DNA of 64,000 bases from SZUA-430 sp964638635 (GCA_964638635.1 CAZXAQ010000001.1:57272-121271); one strand, 5' to 3'. Shown: positions 53,354 to 62,619, counted from the first letter of the stretch. A program made the numbers and translations. Notes: a model not told the origin generated them from the sequence alone.

Positions 53354-54001
53354 TCAGTACGGCACCACCACGTCGGCGGTGTCCCGCGCGGGCGCGATAT
53401 GCTCCGAATAGTTCTTGAGGTTCACCTCAACCCAAACCGTTTGAAGAACGCTCAACCGGTGCTCGACCGGAACGGCGTTGAGCGGATGCGAAGGATCGAG
53501 GCCCGCAACGCGCAGCACGCGCGCTTCATAGCGTGCGCGAGCGACCTCAAGATCCGTGTCCAAGAACACCTTGAAGTGAAGCAACCCGGCGATCTCAGGC
53601 GCGAGCGCGACCACGCCTTCGAGAATGAGAATACCGCCCGGTTCGACCACCATCTCGGCCGCGACGACATCGTTGGCGGCATGGTCGTAGACGGGAACGC
53701 GAACCGCCTCGCCCGCACGCATCCGCGCCACATCGCCGACAAGCCGCGCAAAGTCGAAGCTCTCCGGAAACCCCTTCCGATGCGCGAGGCCTGCCGCCTG
53801 CAACACCGCATTCGACTTGAGATACCCGTCGAGCGAAATCACCTGCGCCCGCAAACCGCGGCGCGCGAGTTCCTCGGCGAGGCTCGAAGCAAACGTCGAC
53901 TTCCCCGCCGCAACCCCGCCGGTGACGCCGACCAGGAACGGCGCGGAGCCCTTCGCACGCTCGGCGATCAGTGCGGCGACGTGTTGGATGGGGTCGTTCA
54001 A
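53354..54001 (-). CDS. CoaA/uridine-kinase-like P-loop kinase
   Basis: A 215-aa protein. Walker A is GVTGGVAAGKST (25-36); SLDGYL (about 56-61) and RKGFPESFD (about 74-82) match pantothenate kinase type I and uridine kinase family landmarks. It is shorter than CoaA, so the substrate is uncertain. It starts at a TTG with GAGG upstream. It could phosphorylate pantothenate or a nucleoside-like molecule. Confidence 0.72.
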   Translation of the reverse strand: MNDPIQHVAALIAERAKGSAPFLVGVTGGVAAGKSTFASSLAEELARRGLRAQVISLDGYLKSNAVLQAAGLAHRKGFPESFDFARLVGDVARMRAGEAVRVPVYDHAANDVVAAEMVVEPGGILILEGVVALAPEIAGLLHFKVFLDTDLEVARARYEARVLRVAGLDPSHPLNAVPVEHRLSVLQTVWVEVNLKNYSEHIAPARDTADVVVPY

Positions 54002-54125
54002 TGAGGCCTCGTTCGCTGAGCCAGCGCGTCCGTTGCGCCGAGGTTCGTTCTAGCCGCGGCCCGCCACATTGTCACCGGCACTTCTTGGAGGCGGGACACC
54101 CCGCGTTTGACGAGCCTACAAATAG

Positions 54126-54141
54126 GTGACTAAATGGTCTC
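54126..54141. promoter_or_regulatory. Imperfect palindrome before the ArsR-type gene
   Basis: GTGAC, then TAAATG, then GTCTC, immediately upstream of the ArsR-family ATG. This is a typical position for autoregulation of an ArsR/SRPBCC pair. Confidence 0.4.
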
Positions 54142-54483
54142 ATGTTGAAGAAGCCGAAAGCGGCCGACCTCCCCTCCGCCGACCAGGCGGTTTGGGCGGC
54201 GCTATCCGATCCGACACGCCGCGCATTGCTCGATCGCTTGGCGAACGGCCCGCTGTCGACGACGCAGCTGACCGCCGGCGCCGCAATGACGCGCTTCGGC
54301 ATCGCCAAGCATCTCAAGATTCTCGAAGACAGCGGGCTGGTCGTCTCGCGCAAGCATGGCCGCGTTCGCTTGCATCACGTCAATGCGGCGCCGCTCGTGC
54401 ACCTGAACAAGTGGCTTTCGCCCCGCGCGGCGGCTTGGGCGAATGCGGCCAAGAAGTTTTCCAAATCTCTGGAGGAGGATTGA
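54142..54483 (+). CDS. ArsR-family repressor
   Basis: A 113-aa winged helix protein: WAALSDPTRRALLDRLANGP, then TRFGIAKHLKILEDSGLV and KHGRVRLHHVN. No cysteine metal-binding motif, so it is of the metal-independent SdpR-like type. It is followed 1 bp later by an SRPBCC gene, the usual pairing for this group. Confidence 0.85.
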   Translation: MLKKPKAADLPSADQAVWAALSDPTRRALLDRLANGPLSTTQLTAGAAMTRFGIAKHLKILEDSGLVVSRKHGRVRLHHVNAAPLVHLNKWLSPRAAAWANAAKKFSKSLEED

Positions 54484-54484
54484 A

Positions 54485-54955
54485 GTGACAGAGCCACTGC
54501 CCGTGCGTCCCGTGGGCGCGATCGACATCGCCCTCGAATGGGAAGTGCGGGCGCCGTTGCGCCGCGCGTGGGAACATTTCTTCGCGGCCCCGCAGACGTG
54601 GTGGCCAGGCGAGTTCCGCGCACTCGGTACAGACACGCAAATGACGTTCGCCCCCGCCGTCGGAGCGCAACTGATAGAGCGGAACGGCAAGGGCGCGGCC
54701 CTCGCTTGGTACACGGTCTTCGCGCTCGATCCGGAACGATCCGTCGACATGGAAGGCTCGCTCGCGGCACGATACGGCGGACCCGCAAAGTCGCTTATCC
54801 ACATCGAGTTCGCACCCGGCAAATCGCCCGACCGATGCACGATCAAAATGATGGACTCACTCTTCGGCCGTCTCGGCCCCGAGATGGCGCATTCAGTCAC
54901 CGAAGGCTGGAACGCGATCCTGGGAGCGGGATTCGCGGGAAGCCTAAAGCGATAA
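54485..54955 (+). CDS. SRPBCC/AHSA1-type ligand-binding protein
   Basis: A 156-aa protein from a GTG start (54485) 1 bp after the ArsR stop. EWEVRAPLRRAWEHFFA and the closing VTEGWNAILGAGFAGSLKR fit the START/AHSA1 fold with its C-terminal helix. The ligand is unknown. It is probably regulated by the ArsR protein. Confidence 0.78.
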   Translation: MTEPLPVRPVGAIDIALEWEVRAPLRRAWEHFFAAPQTWWPGEFRALGTDTQMTFAPAVGAQLIERNGKGAALAWYTVFALDPERSVDMEGSLAARYGGPAKSLIHIEFAPGKSPDRCTIKMMDSLFGRLGPEMAHSVTEGWNAILGAGFAGSLKR

Positions 54956-55087
54956 CCGAACCTGCCGCATGAGCGGCAGCGCCCCACGAACCTCACCGGG
55001 GAACAAAGAACCCTGGGACCGCGAGCGTCCCCGCCCGCTCCTAGAGCTTCGCGGCGTGCCCAAGAGTTTGTGACGTGCCCCCGATCC

Positions 55088-55792
55088 TCAGGGTGGAGCG
55101 ACCAGCTCAGCGAGCTTGGCTGCAACGTCTTTCATCGTTTCTTCTGCAGTGCTCAGGCCGCTTCGAGACGCCAGCAGGGGACTGACTTCGCGGAGGGCTT
55201 CATACGTCGTCTCGTGTACAACGGGAACGAGCCGCTCAAGTGCGAGGAGCGCCGAAAGTTCTTTGTCGGCAATGCTCTCGGTCGGGAGGCGGCGCAGAAG
55301 CGCAGGGGTTACCAGCACGATCCCGATTCTCGAATTCGCCAAACCCTTGTCGATGGCGCGCAACAACGGCACGCCAAGGCTAACATCCTTCTCGCTGAAC
55401 CAGACTGAGACACCGTGAGCCTCTAACTGATCGTGAAGCTCCTTGGCAGCGCCCTGCCGGTCGTCCCACGCGTGGCATAGGAAGACGTCGCGAAGGTCAG
55501 GCAGCTTCTTCGCTAACTCCTCAACGCTGTCGCGGACTGGGGTGAGTGCCGACACCTCGGTAGCTGTATAAAGCAACGACGAACCGGCTCGCCCCCAACG
55601 TGGCCTTACGCTGCGACTGGACCCTCCGCTTCGGCCACTCACGCTCGGCGAGTAATAGGTCGTTGGGCTTGAGTAAGACGGCGGAGAGTAAGAACTATGA
55701 CTGTAGCCGCCATAACGGCTACCGCATGCGGGGCAGGCTGCTCGGCCGCTTGCGGTGTGATGGCCACGTACAGGTGCTGTGCATCTAGCCAT
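55088..55792 (-). CDS. TIR-domain protein with N-terminal zinc-ribbon-like motif
   Basis: A 234-aa protein. N-terminal C4, His residues and CPACG (20-24) could bind zinc. A Ser/Tyr/Pro-rich linker (30-60) follows. The TIR domain starts at RDVFLCHAWDD (about 101-111), with HGVSVWFSEKDVSLG (about 126-140) holding a Glu (E134) in the position of the NADase catalytic Glu. TIR proteins in bacteria are often defence effectors that consume NAD+. No partner gene (such as a Thoeris ThsA or an Argonaute) is adjacent, so the role is open. Confidence 0.75.
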   Translation of the reverse strand: MARCTAPVRGHHTASGRAACPACGSRYGGYSHSSYSPPSYSSPTTYYSPSVSGRSGGSSRSVRPRWGRAGSSLLYTATEVSALTPVRDSVEELAKKLPDLRDVFLCHAWDDRQGAAKELHDQLEAHGVSVWFSEKDVSLGVPLLRAIDKGLANSRIGIVLVTPALLRRLPTESIADKELSALLALERLVPVVHETTYEALREVSPLLASRSGLSTAEETMKDVAAKLAELVAPP

Positions 55793-56352
55793 GTGGCTCT
55801 GACCAATTATTCCACTTGCTGTTCGCCAACAATCTACACTTCGCGCGCTCGTGGAGCAGTCTTGATTCGCTTGCGCATAAGGGGTGCATGGCCGAATTCT
55901 GGGGACAAGAATCTAGGAGTTACGGGGACACGTAATGATCTTTCCGGCGAGCGTTTGTTTGGGGCCTCAAGGCCTGCCGAACAGCTGCGCGCGCAATTGA
56001 TCGGCGTGAACGCGTCTGGCTCAGCCCGCATCGCTTCGAGGCGCCGGTCCGTTTGACATTCCCAAGAATTCGTTCTATATTTGTTCCTTCCCGTCGTGCC
56101 CGCCTCCCGGGCGCGATCGCGGCTGCGACTTGACATGGTTGATCACGAACCATCGCCCCGGCTCGAAGCGGCCGGTGAGGCTGGCGCGAGAAGTGCGCCC
56201 TCGCGCGAAGCCAGGTTTTGGGGGGGCGCACTTGGCTGTTCTAGACCTAACTCTCGGGTACATGGGGTTGTTAGCTAGAATTCTGACCGGGGTCCCCCTC
56301 CCCCGCGTCCACGCGCTTATCCGAACCCACGGAAAGTGGCCGCCCCCGGCGG
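55793..56352. other. Gene-free stretch with a LexA-like box
   Basis: About 560 bp without a supported gene; frames here are short and overlap on both strands. It contains the GTTC-N7-GTTC box listed separately. Otherwise I see nothing certain. Confidence 0.45.
56072..56086. promoter_or_regulatory. GTTC-N7-GTTC, LexA-type box of Alphaproteobacteria
   Basis: Exact spacing GTTC (56072-56075), 7 bases, GTTC (56083-56086). No obvious SOS gene starts beside it, so this may be chance. Confidence 0.3.
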
Positions 56353-57000
56353 TCAAACCGTCTGGAAATCGAGCCGGTACGCGTACCCGCGCATCACGGG
56401 GGTGTAGGTCATCCGGCCCCGTCCCGCGCGCGCCTGTTCCTCGAACCACGCGCGCACCTCGGGCCGGAAGCGCACGTGAAATTGGTCGAGCCACGTGCCC
56501 AGCATCTTCTTGAACCATGAGGGCATCCCCTCCTGGTTCCCAAAGTCGACGACGTGGATCGTGCCGCCCGGTTTCATCTGCTTGAAGCCGTGCTCCAGTG
56601 CCTCGCGCCAATCATCCATCATCGAGAGCGAGTACGAATAGATCAGCCGGTCGAACGGCCGCGAATGGCCGAGGACCACCGGCGTGAAATCGGTCGACAA
56701 CGCGGTCGCCAACTTGATGCGCCCGCTCAAGCCCGCGCCCGCGACGGACTCACTCGCCGTCTTCAGCATCTCGCTCGACGCGTCGATCCCGTAAAGCGTG
56801 GCGTTCGGGTTGCGCTTGGCGAGCAGCACCAGATTGCGCGCCGTCCCGCACCCGACCTCGCAGATATGGTCCGTCGCACCGACCGGCAGTTCTTTGATCA
56901 GCTTGTCGCGCCCGAACAGATAGTACTTGCGGGTCAGGTCGTAGATGTACCGCTGATGGCGGTACATATTGTCCATCGCCGCATGGGCATTCGAATTCAT
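56353..57000 (-). CDS. btaB: Betaine lipid N-methyltransferase BtaB
   Basis: A 215-aa SAM methyltransferase: CEVGCGTARNLVLLAK (about 47-62) is motif I and LYGIDASSEML motif II. With BtaA upstream (4-bp ATGA overlap) it performs the three N-methylations that turn diacylglyceryl-homoserine into the betaine lipid DGTS, which replaces phospholipids when phosphate is short in many Alphaproteobacteria. The start at 57000 is chosen for the overlap; the longer frame to 57204 lies inside btaA. Confidence 0.85.
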   Translation of the reverse strand: MNSNAHAAMDNMYRHQRYIYDLTRKYYLFGRDKLIKELPVGATDHICEVGCGTARNLVLLAKRNPNATLYGIDASSEMLKTASESVAGAGLSGRIKLATALSTDFTPVVLGHSRPFDRLIYSYSLSMMDDWREALEHGFKQMKPGGTIHVVDFGNQEGMPSWFKKMLGTWLDQFHVRFRPEVRAWFEEQARAGRGRMTYTPVMRGYAYRLDFQTV

Positions 57001-58217
57001 TGCGGCGCCTTCAGGCTGTACACGTGGAAACCGCCGTAAATCGACGAGCGGTCCTTCTCGAAATAGGTCGCCGCGTCCTCGGCCTCGTAATGCCAGCGGC
57101 CGATGACTTCCGCCGGAAGCTTCCGCTCCAAGGGCGAATCCGGGCCCGCCGTGCGGAAGATCACCCGCGCCCCCGGCGCCGCCGTCCGCGTGATCTGCCG
57201 CCATAGCGCGGTGATCTGCTCCTCGTTCATCCAGTCCTGCGCGTCGAGCAGCACGTAACGATCAAGGCTCGCGGGCTGCAAACCGGCGAGATAATCCGTC
57301 ATCGACGCCAGGTGCGTCTCCACGCGGTTCGTCCGCTCGCGAACGACCTTGTATGTCTGCTCCTGCAGATACGCCGGAACCGCCCCGCGATCTTCCGTAT
57401 CGTAGCGCCGGCCGAACGCCTGCCACGCGAAGTAGTTCTCGGTGATCGGAAAGTCGCAGGCGAGCTTCTCGATCCGCCGCCGGATCAACCCCGCCGGATC
57501 GCCGCCGGACGCCTTGTTCAACTCGTCGTACTGTGCGGGCGGAATGCCCAGCGCATAGAACGACACCGGCATCTTCGACAACGCCTTCACGAGCTTCGAA
57601 TCGAACAAGGGCGCAATCGTGCGGTTGAAAATCGCGCGCTGCTCCTCCGGCGTGCGCGCCGTCAGCATCTCTTTCAGCTGCTTGCCGTGCAGCCGCGCCA
57701 CCGTCTGCAGGATGCCCAAAAACCGCCCGAGCAACCCGTAGCGATAGAGGTTCCGCGCGAACATATTGATCCGCCGCCCGCGCAGCGGAATCCATTCCTG
57801 CCAATACTTGCGCGAGGTCTCGTCCAACCGCTCGACCAGGAAGTTGTCGTAGTTCTCGCGGTTGCCCTTCGTGTTTGCGTAGCCGAAGAACTGGAAGAAG
57901 TCCTCATACGTCGGCAGGTGCGAAAGCGCCGCGAGCTTTAACCGCGTCAGCGCGATATGGTTCGGGTTCAAATCGACCGCGATCACCTTCGCCGGGTTCG
58001 CGGCCAGATAATTCACCACGTTGCAGCCGCCCGACGCGATCGTGATGATGCGGCTGGTGGGCCCAATCCGGAGTGCCGCCATATCGACGTCGGGATCCTC
58101 CCAAATCTGGTTATAGACAAACCCTTGGAACATGAGCGTGAACAGCCGCTCCAAGACGCCGCGCTTTGTGGTCACGCTGTGGTTGACCGCGGCTTCTTTC
58201 AGAAGTTTGTTACCCAT
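56997..58217 (-). CDS. btaA: SAM:diacylglycerol 3-amino-3-carboxypropyltransferase BtaA
   Basis: A 406-aa protein of the expected family length. SRIITIASGGCNVVNYLA (about residues 54-71) and VIAVDLNPNHIALTRLK fit the AdoMet-binding part, and FVYNQIWEDPDVD near residue 33 is a BtaA hallmark. It transfers the aminocarboxypropyl group of SAM to diacylglycerol, the first step of betaine-lipid synthesis. It is co-transcribed with btaB. Confidence 0.9.
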   Translation of the reverse strand: MGNKLLKEAAVNHSVTTKRGVLERLFTLMFQGFVYNQIWEDPDVDMAALRIGPTSRIITIASGGCNVVNYLAANPAKVIAVDLNPNHIALTRLKLAALSHLPTYEDFFQFFGYANTKGNRENYDNFLVERLDETSRKYWQEWIPLRGRRINMFARNLYRYGLLGRFLGILQTVARLHGKQLKEMLTARTPEEQRAIFNRTIAPLFDSKLVKALSKMPVSFYALGIPPAQYDELNKASGGDPAGLIRRRIEKLACDFPITENYFAWQAFGRRYDTEDRGAVPAYLQEQTYKVVRERTNRVETHLASMTDYLAGLQPASLDRYVLLDAQDWMNEEQITALWRQITRTAAPGARVIFRTAGPDSPLERKLPAEVIGRWHYEAEDAATYFEKDRSSIYGGFHVYSLKAPQ

Positions 58218-58316
58218 GATGTGGCGCTGGATTCCGATTGAAAAAGCGCCTTCTGGGGCGACCGCGAAGCGGTACCCTGTGGCGCGAACCAGTTACTTAA
58301 TGCGGGACCACTAGGC

Positions 58317-59654
58317 TTGCAAACGCGTCACCCGGCCAGACAAGGCCAAAAACCACCGAAATCCCCTACGGCGAGCAAGCTCACGCTCTCGGCTCCCGTG
58401 TCGCAGGCGCTCCTGACAGCCCTGTTGGCCCAGGAAGAAGGCGCCTCGCTCGACAACGCGCTCAGCCGCGCGCTGAAAACCGCCCGCGACTTACAGCCCG
58501 CGGATCGCCGCAAGGTTGTGCAGAACTTGTACGAGGTCAACCGCCGTCGCGCCCGCCTCAATTGGCACTTGGGCGAGGCGCATTCGCGCCTCTCGCCGCA
58601 TCATCTCTTGCTCGCGTTCGCCGCGGTCGAATCGGGCGGCGAAGCGAAGGGCCTGCGCTACAGCGACAACGACCTCGCCTTGGCGCAAGCGCTCGCGCAC
58701 CGCAAGCTGAACGATCCGCGCATGCCGGAGGCGACGCGTCTCGAGTGCCCGCCGGCCTTCGAAGCCGCCCTCCGCGAGGCGCTGGGACAAGACTTCGAAA
58801 AAGAGCTGCAAGCCTCGCTCGACCCGGCCCCGATCGACCTGCGCGTCAACCTCCTGAAAACGACCGTCGAAGCAGCGCGCAAAAAACTCCGCAGCGAAGA
58901 CATCGCGGCCCGCCTCACGCCGCACAGCCCGTGGGGCCTGCGCGCGGAGCCCGGCGCCAACGTCTCGGCGACCGAAGCCTTCCGCGACGGCCTGATCGAG
59001 TTCCAAGACGAAGGCTCGCAACTGGCGAGCCTACTCGCGGACGCGAAGCCGGGCATGCAGGTGATGGACTTCTGCTCCGGCACCGGCGGCAAGACGCTAG
59101 CGCTCGCCGCCACGATGCAGAACAAAGGCCACCTCGTCGCCACCGACATCAGCGAAACCCGGCTCGCCCGCGCGAAGCTCCGCATGAAACGTGCCGGCGC
59201 CGAAAACGCGGAACGCAAACTGCTCCCCGCCGTCGACGACAAGTGGATGAAGAAACACTACGCCCGCTTCGACCGCGTCTTCGTCGACGCCCCCTGCTCA
59301 GGCACCGGCTCGTGGCGACGGAACCCCGACGCCAGATGGTCGAAGCAAGCCGCCAACCTGAGCGAGCTCACCGCGCTTCAAGACGCCATCGTTACACGCG
59401 CCGCAAACTTCGTGAAGCCCGGCGGATATTTGATCTACGCAACCTGCTCGCTGTTGCGGCGCGAAAACGACGACCGCGTCGAACAGTTTCTGAAGCAACG
59501 CAAAGACTTCGAACGAATCGACGCCCGCACCGTTTGGCCGAAAGACCGCACCTGGCCCTGCGGCGACGATCAAGTCCTGCGCCTCTCGCCCGCCCGCCAC
59601 GGCACCGACGGCTTCTTCGCCGCGGTTTTGCGGCGCGTCACAATTCCGGCATAG
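58317..59654 (+). CDS. RsmB/NOP2-family RNA (cytosine-5) methyltransferase
   Basis: A 445-aa protein. VMDFCSGTGGKTLALAA (about 242-258) is motif I, DAPCSGTGSWRRNPDARW (about 324-341) carries the first catalytic Cys, and YATCSLLRRENDD (about 376-388) the second. The N-terminal helical part resembles the NusB-like domain. It methylates rRNA cytosine by family analogy. It starts at a TTG at 58317 with only a weak ribosome site. Confidence 0.85.
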   Translation: MQTRHPARQGQKPPKSPTASKLTLSAPVSQALLTALLAQEEGASLDNALSRALKTARDLQPADRRKVVQNLYEVNRRRARLNWHLGEAHSRLSPHHLLLAFAAVESGGEAKGLRYSDNDLALAQALAHRKLNDPRMPEATRLECPPAFEAALREALGQDFEKELQASLDPAPIDLRVNLLKTTVEAARKKLRSEDIAARLTPHSPWGLRAEPGANVSATEAFRDGLIEFQDEGSQLASLLADAKPGMQVMDFCSGTGGKTLALAATMQNKGHLVATDISETRLARAKLRMKRAGAENAERKLLPAVDDKWMKKHYARFDRVFVDAPCSGTGSWRRNPDARWSKQAANLSELTALQDAIVTRAANFVKPGGYLIYATCSLLRRENDDRVEQFLKQRKDFERIDARTVWPKDRTWPCGDDQVLRLSPARHGTDGFFAAVLRRVTIPA

Positions 59655-59689
59655 TTCGACCCGACATTTGGGGACACCAGAGGCACCAC

Positions 59690-61000
59690 ATGCGCCCACC
59701 CTTCTACCTGCGCCAGTTGAAGCGCGACCTCGACACCTGGATCGCCAAAGGCCTCGTCGACCAAGAGAACAAAGAGGCGATCCTCGCCTCCGTCGGCGCC
59801 GGCGGCCAAGCACGCACCATGGACGTCATCCTCGCCGTCTTCGGCGTGATCCTCATCGGCGCCGGCGCCATGTCGTTCGTCGCCGCGAACTGGGCCGCGA
59901 TGGCCAAGCTCGAGCGCCTGATCGTGCTCTTCGGCAGCCTGTGGGCCGCCTACGCCATCGCCGGCTGGTTCCTAAGCAACACCCGCGGCGCGATCGGCCA
60001 AGCGTTCGTGCTCCTGGGCGTCATCCTCTTCGGCGTGAACATCCACTACGTCGCGCAGACCTATAACATCCAGGCCCACTACCCGGACGGCCTCCTGCTG
60101 TGGGGCGTTGGCGCCATCCTCGCCGCCGTCGCAGTCCCCTCACGCGCCGCACTCGCGCTCGCGCTGGCCTTGGGCGGCTGGTGGACTTGGCAAGAGAGCC
60201 AACCGTTCGAGTACCACACAAAGGCCGCGGTGCACTTGCCGTTCCTGATCTACTGGGCCGTCTGCGCGGCAACCGCCTGGTACATGAACTGGCGCCCGGG
60301 CGTACACCTCTCGGCGCTGACCCTACTCGGCTGGCTCGTCATCAACTTCGGCGCGTTCCAACGCCTGCTCGGCTGGGGCGATGCCGAGGTCCTCACCATC
60401 TACATCTTCCTGCCGCTCGCAGTCTGGTCGCTGATGCAGCTTCTGGAGCGCAACGACGCGAACGGCCTCGCGCTCTCGACCGGCCACTACGCGTTCTTCG
60501 TCTTCCTGCTCGCCTACGGCGCGCTGCAGATCCCCGACAACGAGCAGCAGAACCCGTCATCCACTTGGCTTGCCTTCGCCGCGATCATGACGGTCGTCTC
60601 TGTCGGCGCCGTCACGCTCGGCTTCAACCGCAAAACGTTCTCCGTCCTCGATGTTCTCGGCACGCTCTTCGTCTGCATCACGACGATGGCCTATATCTTC
60701 CTGGTCAAGCAGTACGACGACAGGCTCGACGTCGTCTTCCTGATCTTCGCGCTGATCGTCATCATCTGGAGCATTCAGCGCGGCGTGCGCCTGCAGGACC
60801 GCTTCGTCATCAACTGGTCGACCGTCGCTTTCGGCCTCTGGTTCCTCTACTGCTACTTCGAGCTGTTCGAGGGCCTGCTCGATCAATCGATCTTCTTCAC
60901 CGTCGGCGGCATCCTCTTGATCCTGATCAGCTTGACGCTTGAAACCGTCCGCCGCCGCCTCGTCGCAGCGGCGCCTACGCCTAAGGAGGCCACGCCATGA
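59690..61000 (+). CDS. DUF2157-type multi-pass membrane protein
   Basis: A 436-aa protein. An N-terminal helical cytosolic segment (FYLRQLKRDLDTWIAKGLVD) is followed by about 12 hydrophobic helices, starting with VILAVFGVILIGAGAMSFVA. This layout is that of DUF2157 proteins. The start at ATG 59690 was chosen because a longer frame overlaps the RsmB-like gene. It overlaps the next gene by 4 bp. Function unknown; the pair with a GDYXXLXY protein is common. Confidence 0.78.
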   Translation: MRPPFYLRQLKRDLDTWIAKGLVDQENKEAILASVGAGGQARTMDVILAVFGVILIGAGAMSFVAANWAAMAKLERLIVLFGSLWAAYAIAGWFLSNTRGAIGQAFVLLGVILFGVNIHYVAQTYNIQAHYPDGLLLWGVGAILAAVAVPSRAALALALALGGWWTWQESQPFEYHTKAAVHLPFLIYWAVCAATAWYMNWRPGVHLSALTLLGWLVINFGAFQRLLGWGDAEVLTIYIFLPLAVWSLMQLLERNDANGLALSTGHYAFFVFLLAYGALQIPDNEQQNPSSTWLAFAAIMTVVSVGAVTLGFNRKTFSVLDVLGTLFVCITTMAYIFLVKQYDDRLDVVFLIFALIVIIWSIQRGVRLQDRFVINWSTVAFGLWFLYCYFELFEGLLDQSIFFTVGGILLILISLTLETVRRRLVAAAPTPKEATP

Positions 61001-61554
61001 TCTGGGCCCGCATCCTCCTCGTTGCCGCCGTGCAGACGATCGCGCTCGTCTACATGATCGTGGACCGCCAAGCGACACTCGACGCCGCCCGCGTCGTGAC
61101 GCTGAAGGTCGCCCCCGTCGACCCGATGGACCCGCTACGCGGCGAGTTCGTGATCCTCACCTATGACATCTCGCGCCTGAAGCCCGCGGACCTCGACGGC
61201 GAAGACACGTTCCAAAACGCCGACACGATCTACGTCACGCTGCAGAACAAGGGCGAAGAGTGGGCCGCCGTCGCCATCGGCCACAACCCCGTCGCGGCAC
61301 CGGGCGGCGTCGTGATCAAGGGCACGGTGAACTACGTCAACGAGTTCACGGTCGACACGAAGACCACGACCGAACTCAACGTCACCTATGGCATCGAGAG
61401 CTTCTTCGTCCCCCAAGGCAAGGGCCGCGAAATCGAACAGGAACGCCAGCGCGGCGACCTCACCGCCGACATCGCCATCGACCCGAAAGGCCGCGCCGCC
61501 ATCAAAGCGATGCGCCGCAAGGGGCAGGTGTTCTATGTCGAAGGCATCCTCTAG
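60997..61554 (+). CDS. GDYXXLXY-domain protein
   Basis: A 185-aa protein. N-terminal hydrophobic helix (ILLVAAVQTIALVYMIV), then the family motif in a GEFVILTY form near residue 49, and a periplasmic beta-rich part. The ATG overlaps the stop of the DUF2157 gene (ATGA), so the two are coupled and probably form one envelope unit. Confidence 0.75.
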   Translation: MIWARILLVAAVQTIALVYMIVDRQATLDAARVVTLKVAPVDPMDPLRGEFVILTYDISRLKPADLDGEDTFQNADTIYVTLQNKGEEWAAVAIGHNPVAAPGGVVIKGTVNYVNEFTVDTKTTTELNVTYGIESFFVPQGKGREIEQERQRGDLTADIAIDPKGRAAIKAMRRKGQVFYVEGIL

Positions 61555-61569
61555 GGGCCGCGAACCGCC

Positions 61570-62271
61570 ATGGGCCTCGACACCGTCGAACTCGTCATGG
61601 CCTTCGAAGAACGGTTCGCGATCACGATCCCGGACGAAGACGCGGAAAAGATCGTCACGCCGCGCGACGCAATCGACTACATCTACGCACGGGTGAACCA
61701 CGCCGACGCGAAAACCTGCCTGACTCAGCGCGCCTTCTACCGACTACGCCGCAGCCTCCAATCCGAACTTGGCCTTGAGCGCGCAGCCGTCAAACCGGCG
61801 ACGCGCCTCGCAGCGATCATTCCTGTCGCCGGCCGGCGCGCTGCCTGGGAGCGCCTCCGAAACGGCGTAGGCGCGTCGGCGTGGCCCGATCTCCATCGAT
61901 CGCGAGCGACGATGCTCGCAAACGCAGCCGGATCTGTCGCTGTGGGGGCAACCGTTTGGATCGCTACGGCCCCGATGCTTCCGATCTTCTACGTGTCGAT
62001 CCTCGCCATGTCGGCGTCTGTCGCCGGCGCCGTATTGCTGACGCGCGCCACCGAGCACTTGCGCATCAACTTCCGCACGAACGAGACAGTCGGGCAACTT
62101 AGCGAATTCCTACTCGCCAACGAGACGATGAAGCTCAAGCCCACAGTAGAACAAGGTTGGTCGCGCGAACAGGTGCGCGCCGCGGTGCGCGCTATCATCA
62201 TCGACCAATTGAACGTCGAGCCGACATTCAGCGATGACGCGAGTTTCGTCGACGATCTCGGCATCGCCTGA
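61570..62271 (+). CDS. Acyl-carrier-like protein with split (permuted) halves and two membrane helices
   Basis: A 233-aa protein. The N-terminus (GLDTVELVMAFEERFAI, then PDEDAEKIVTPRDAIDYI) is the second half of an acyl carrier protein, with DTV in place of the DSL attachment site, so the pantetheine Ser is missing. The C-terminus (VRAIIIDQLNVEPTFSDDA, then FVDDLG) is the first half, ending just before where DSL would be. Two membrane helices lie between. Similar ACP-like fusions exist in other bacteria; the function is unknown. It cannot carry phosphopantetheine at the usual site. Confidence 0.7.
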   Translation: MGLDTVELVMAFEERFAITIPDEDAEKIVTPRDAIDYIYARVNHADAKTCLTQRAFYRLRRSLQSELGLERAAVKPATRLAAIIPVAGRRAAWERLRNGVGASAWPDLHRSRATMLANAAGSVAVGATVWIATAPMLPIFYVSILAMSASVAGAVLLTRATEHLRINFRTNETVGQLSEFLLANETMKLKPTVEQGWSREQVRAAVRAIIIDQLNVEPTFSDDASFVDDLGIA

Positions 62272-62619
62272 TCACTCCCGCCGAAGCATCCTTTGAGCTA
62301 CGATTTGGGACAGGAGCGGCACAGCGAGCACCGTGCCGATCAAGAAGAACGGCAGCGCGTAGAGAAAACGGTCGGCGTGAAACGTCATCGTGCTGGGCGG
62401 GTCGTAGAACGTCACGAACGTTGCCAAAAGAACAGCGCCCTTGCCGACATAGGGCCCAAGGGTGAGCGGCGCGAGTGCGGCGAGGAAAAAAGGCGCCGCC
62501 AAAACGAGAGAAGAGACGGGCACTTTCCCGGACACCAGGATCGGCAACAAGACGAGCACCGCGCCGAAGAGCAATGAAGCCGCGCGGAGGAAGAGGATTC
62601 CGAGGTCTTCTGACGTCAT
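62272..62619 (-). CDS. Small integral membrane protein
   Basis: A 115-aa protein with about three hydrophobic helices (LFLRAASLLFGAVLVLLPIL; VLAAPFFLAALAPLTL; FFLIGTVLAVPLLSQIV). No family recognised. It converges on the end of the acyl-carrier-like gene, stop codons abutting. Confidence 0.55.
   Translation of the reverse strand: MTSEDLGILFLRAASLLFGAVLVLLPILVSGKVPVSSLVLAAPFFLAALAPLTLGPYVGKGAVLLATFVTFYDPPSTMTFHADRFLYALPFFLIGTVLAVPLLSQIVAQRMLRRE

Noticed and set aside
58562..59689. N-terminal extension of the DUF2157 gene into the RsmB-like gene
   Set aside because: The added 376 codons lie within the methyltransferase gene in another frame and are Arg-rich without membrane helices.
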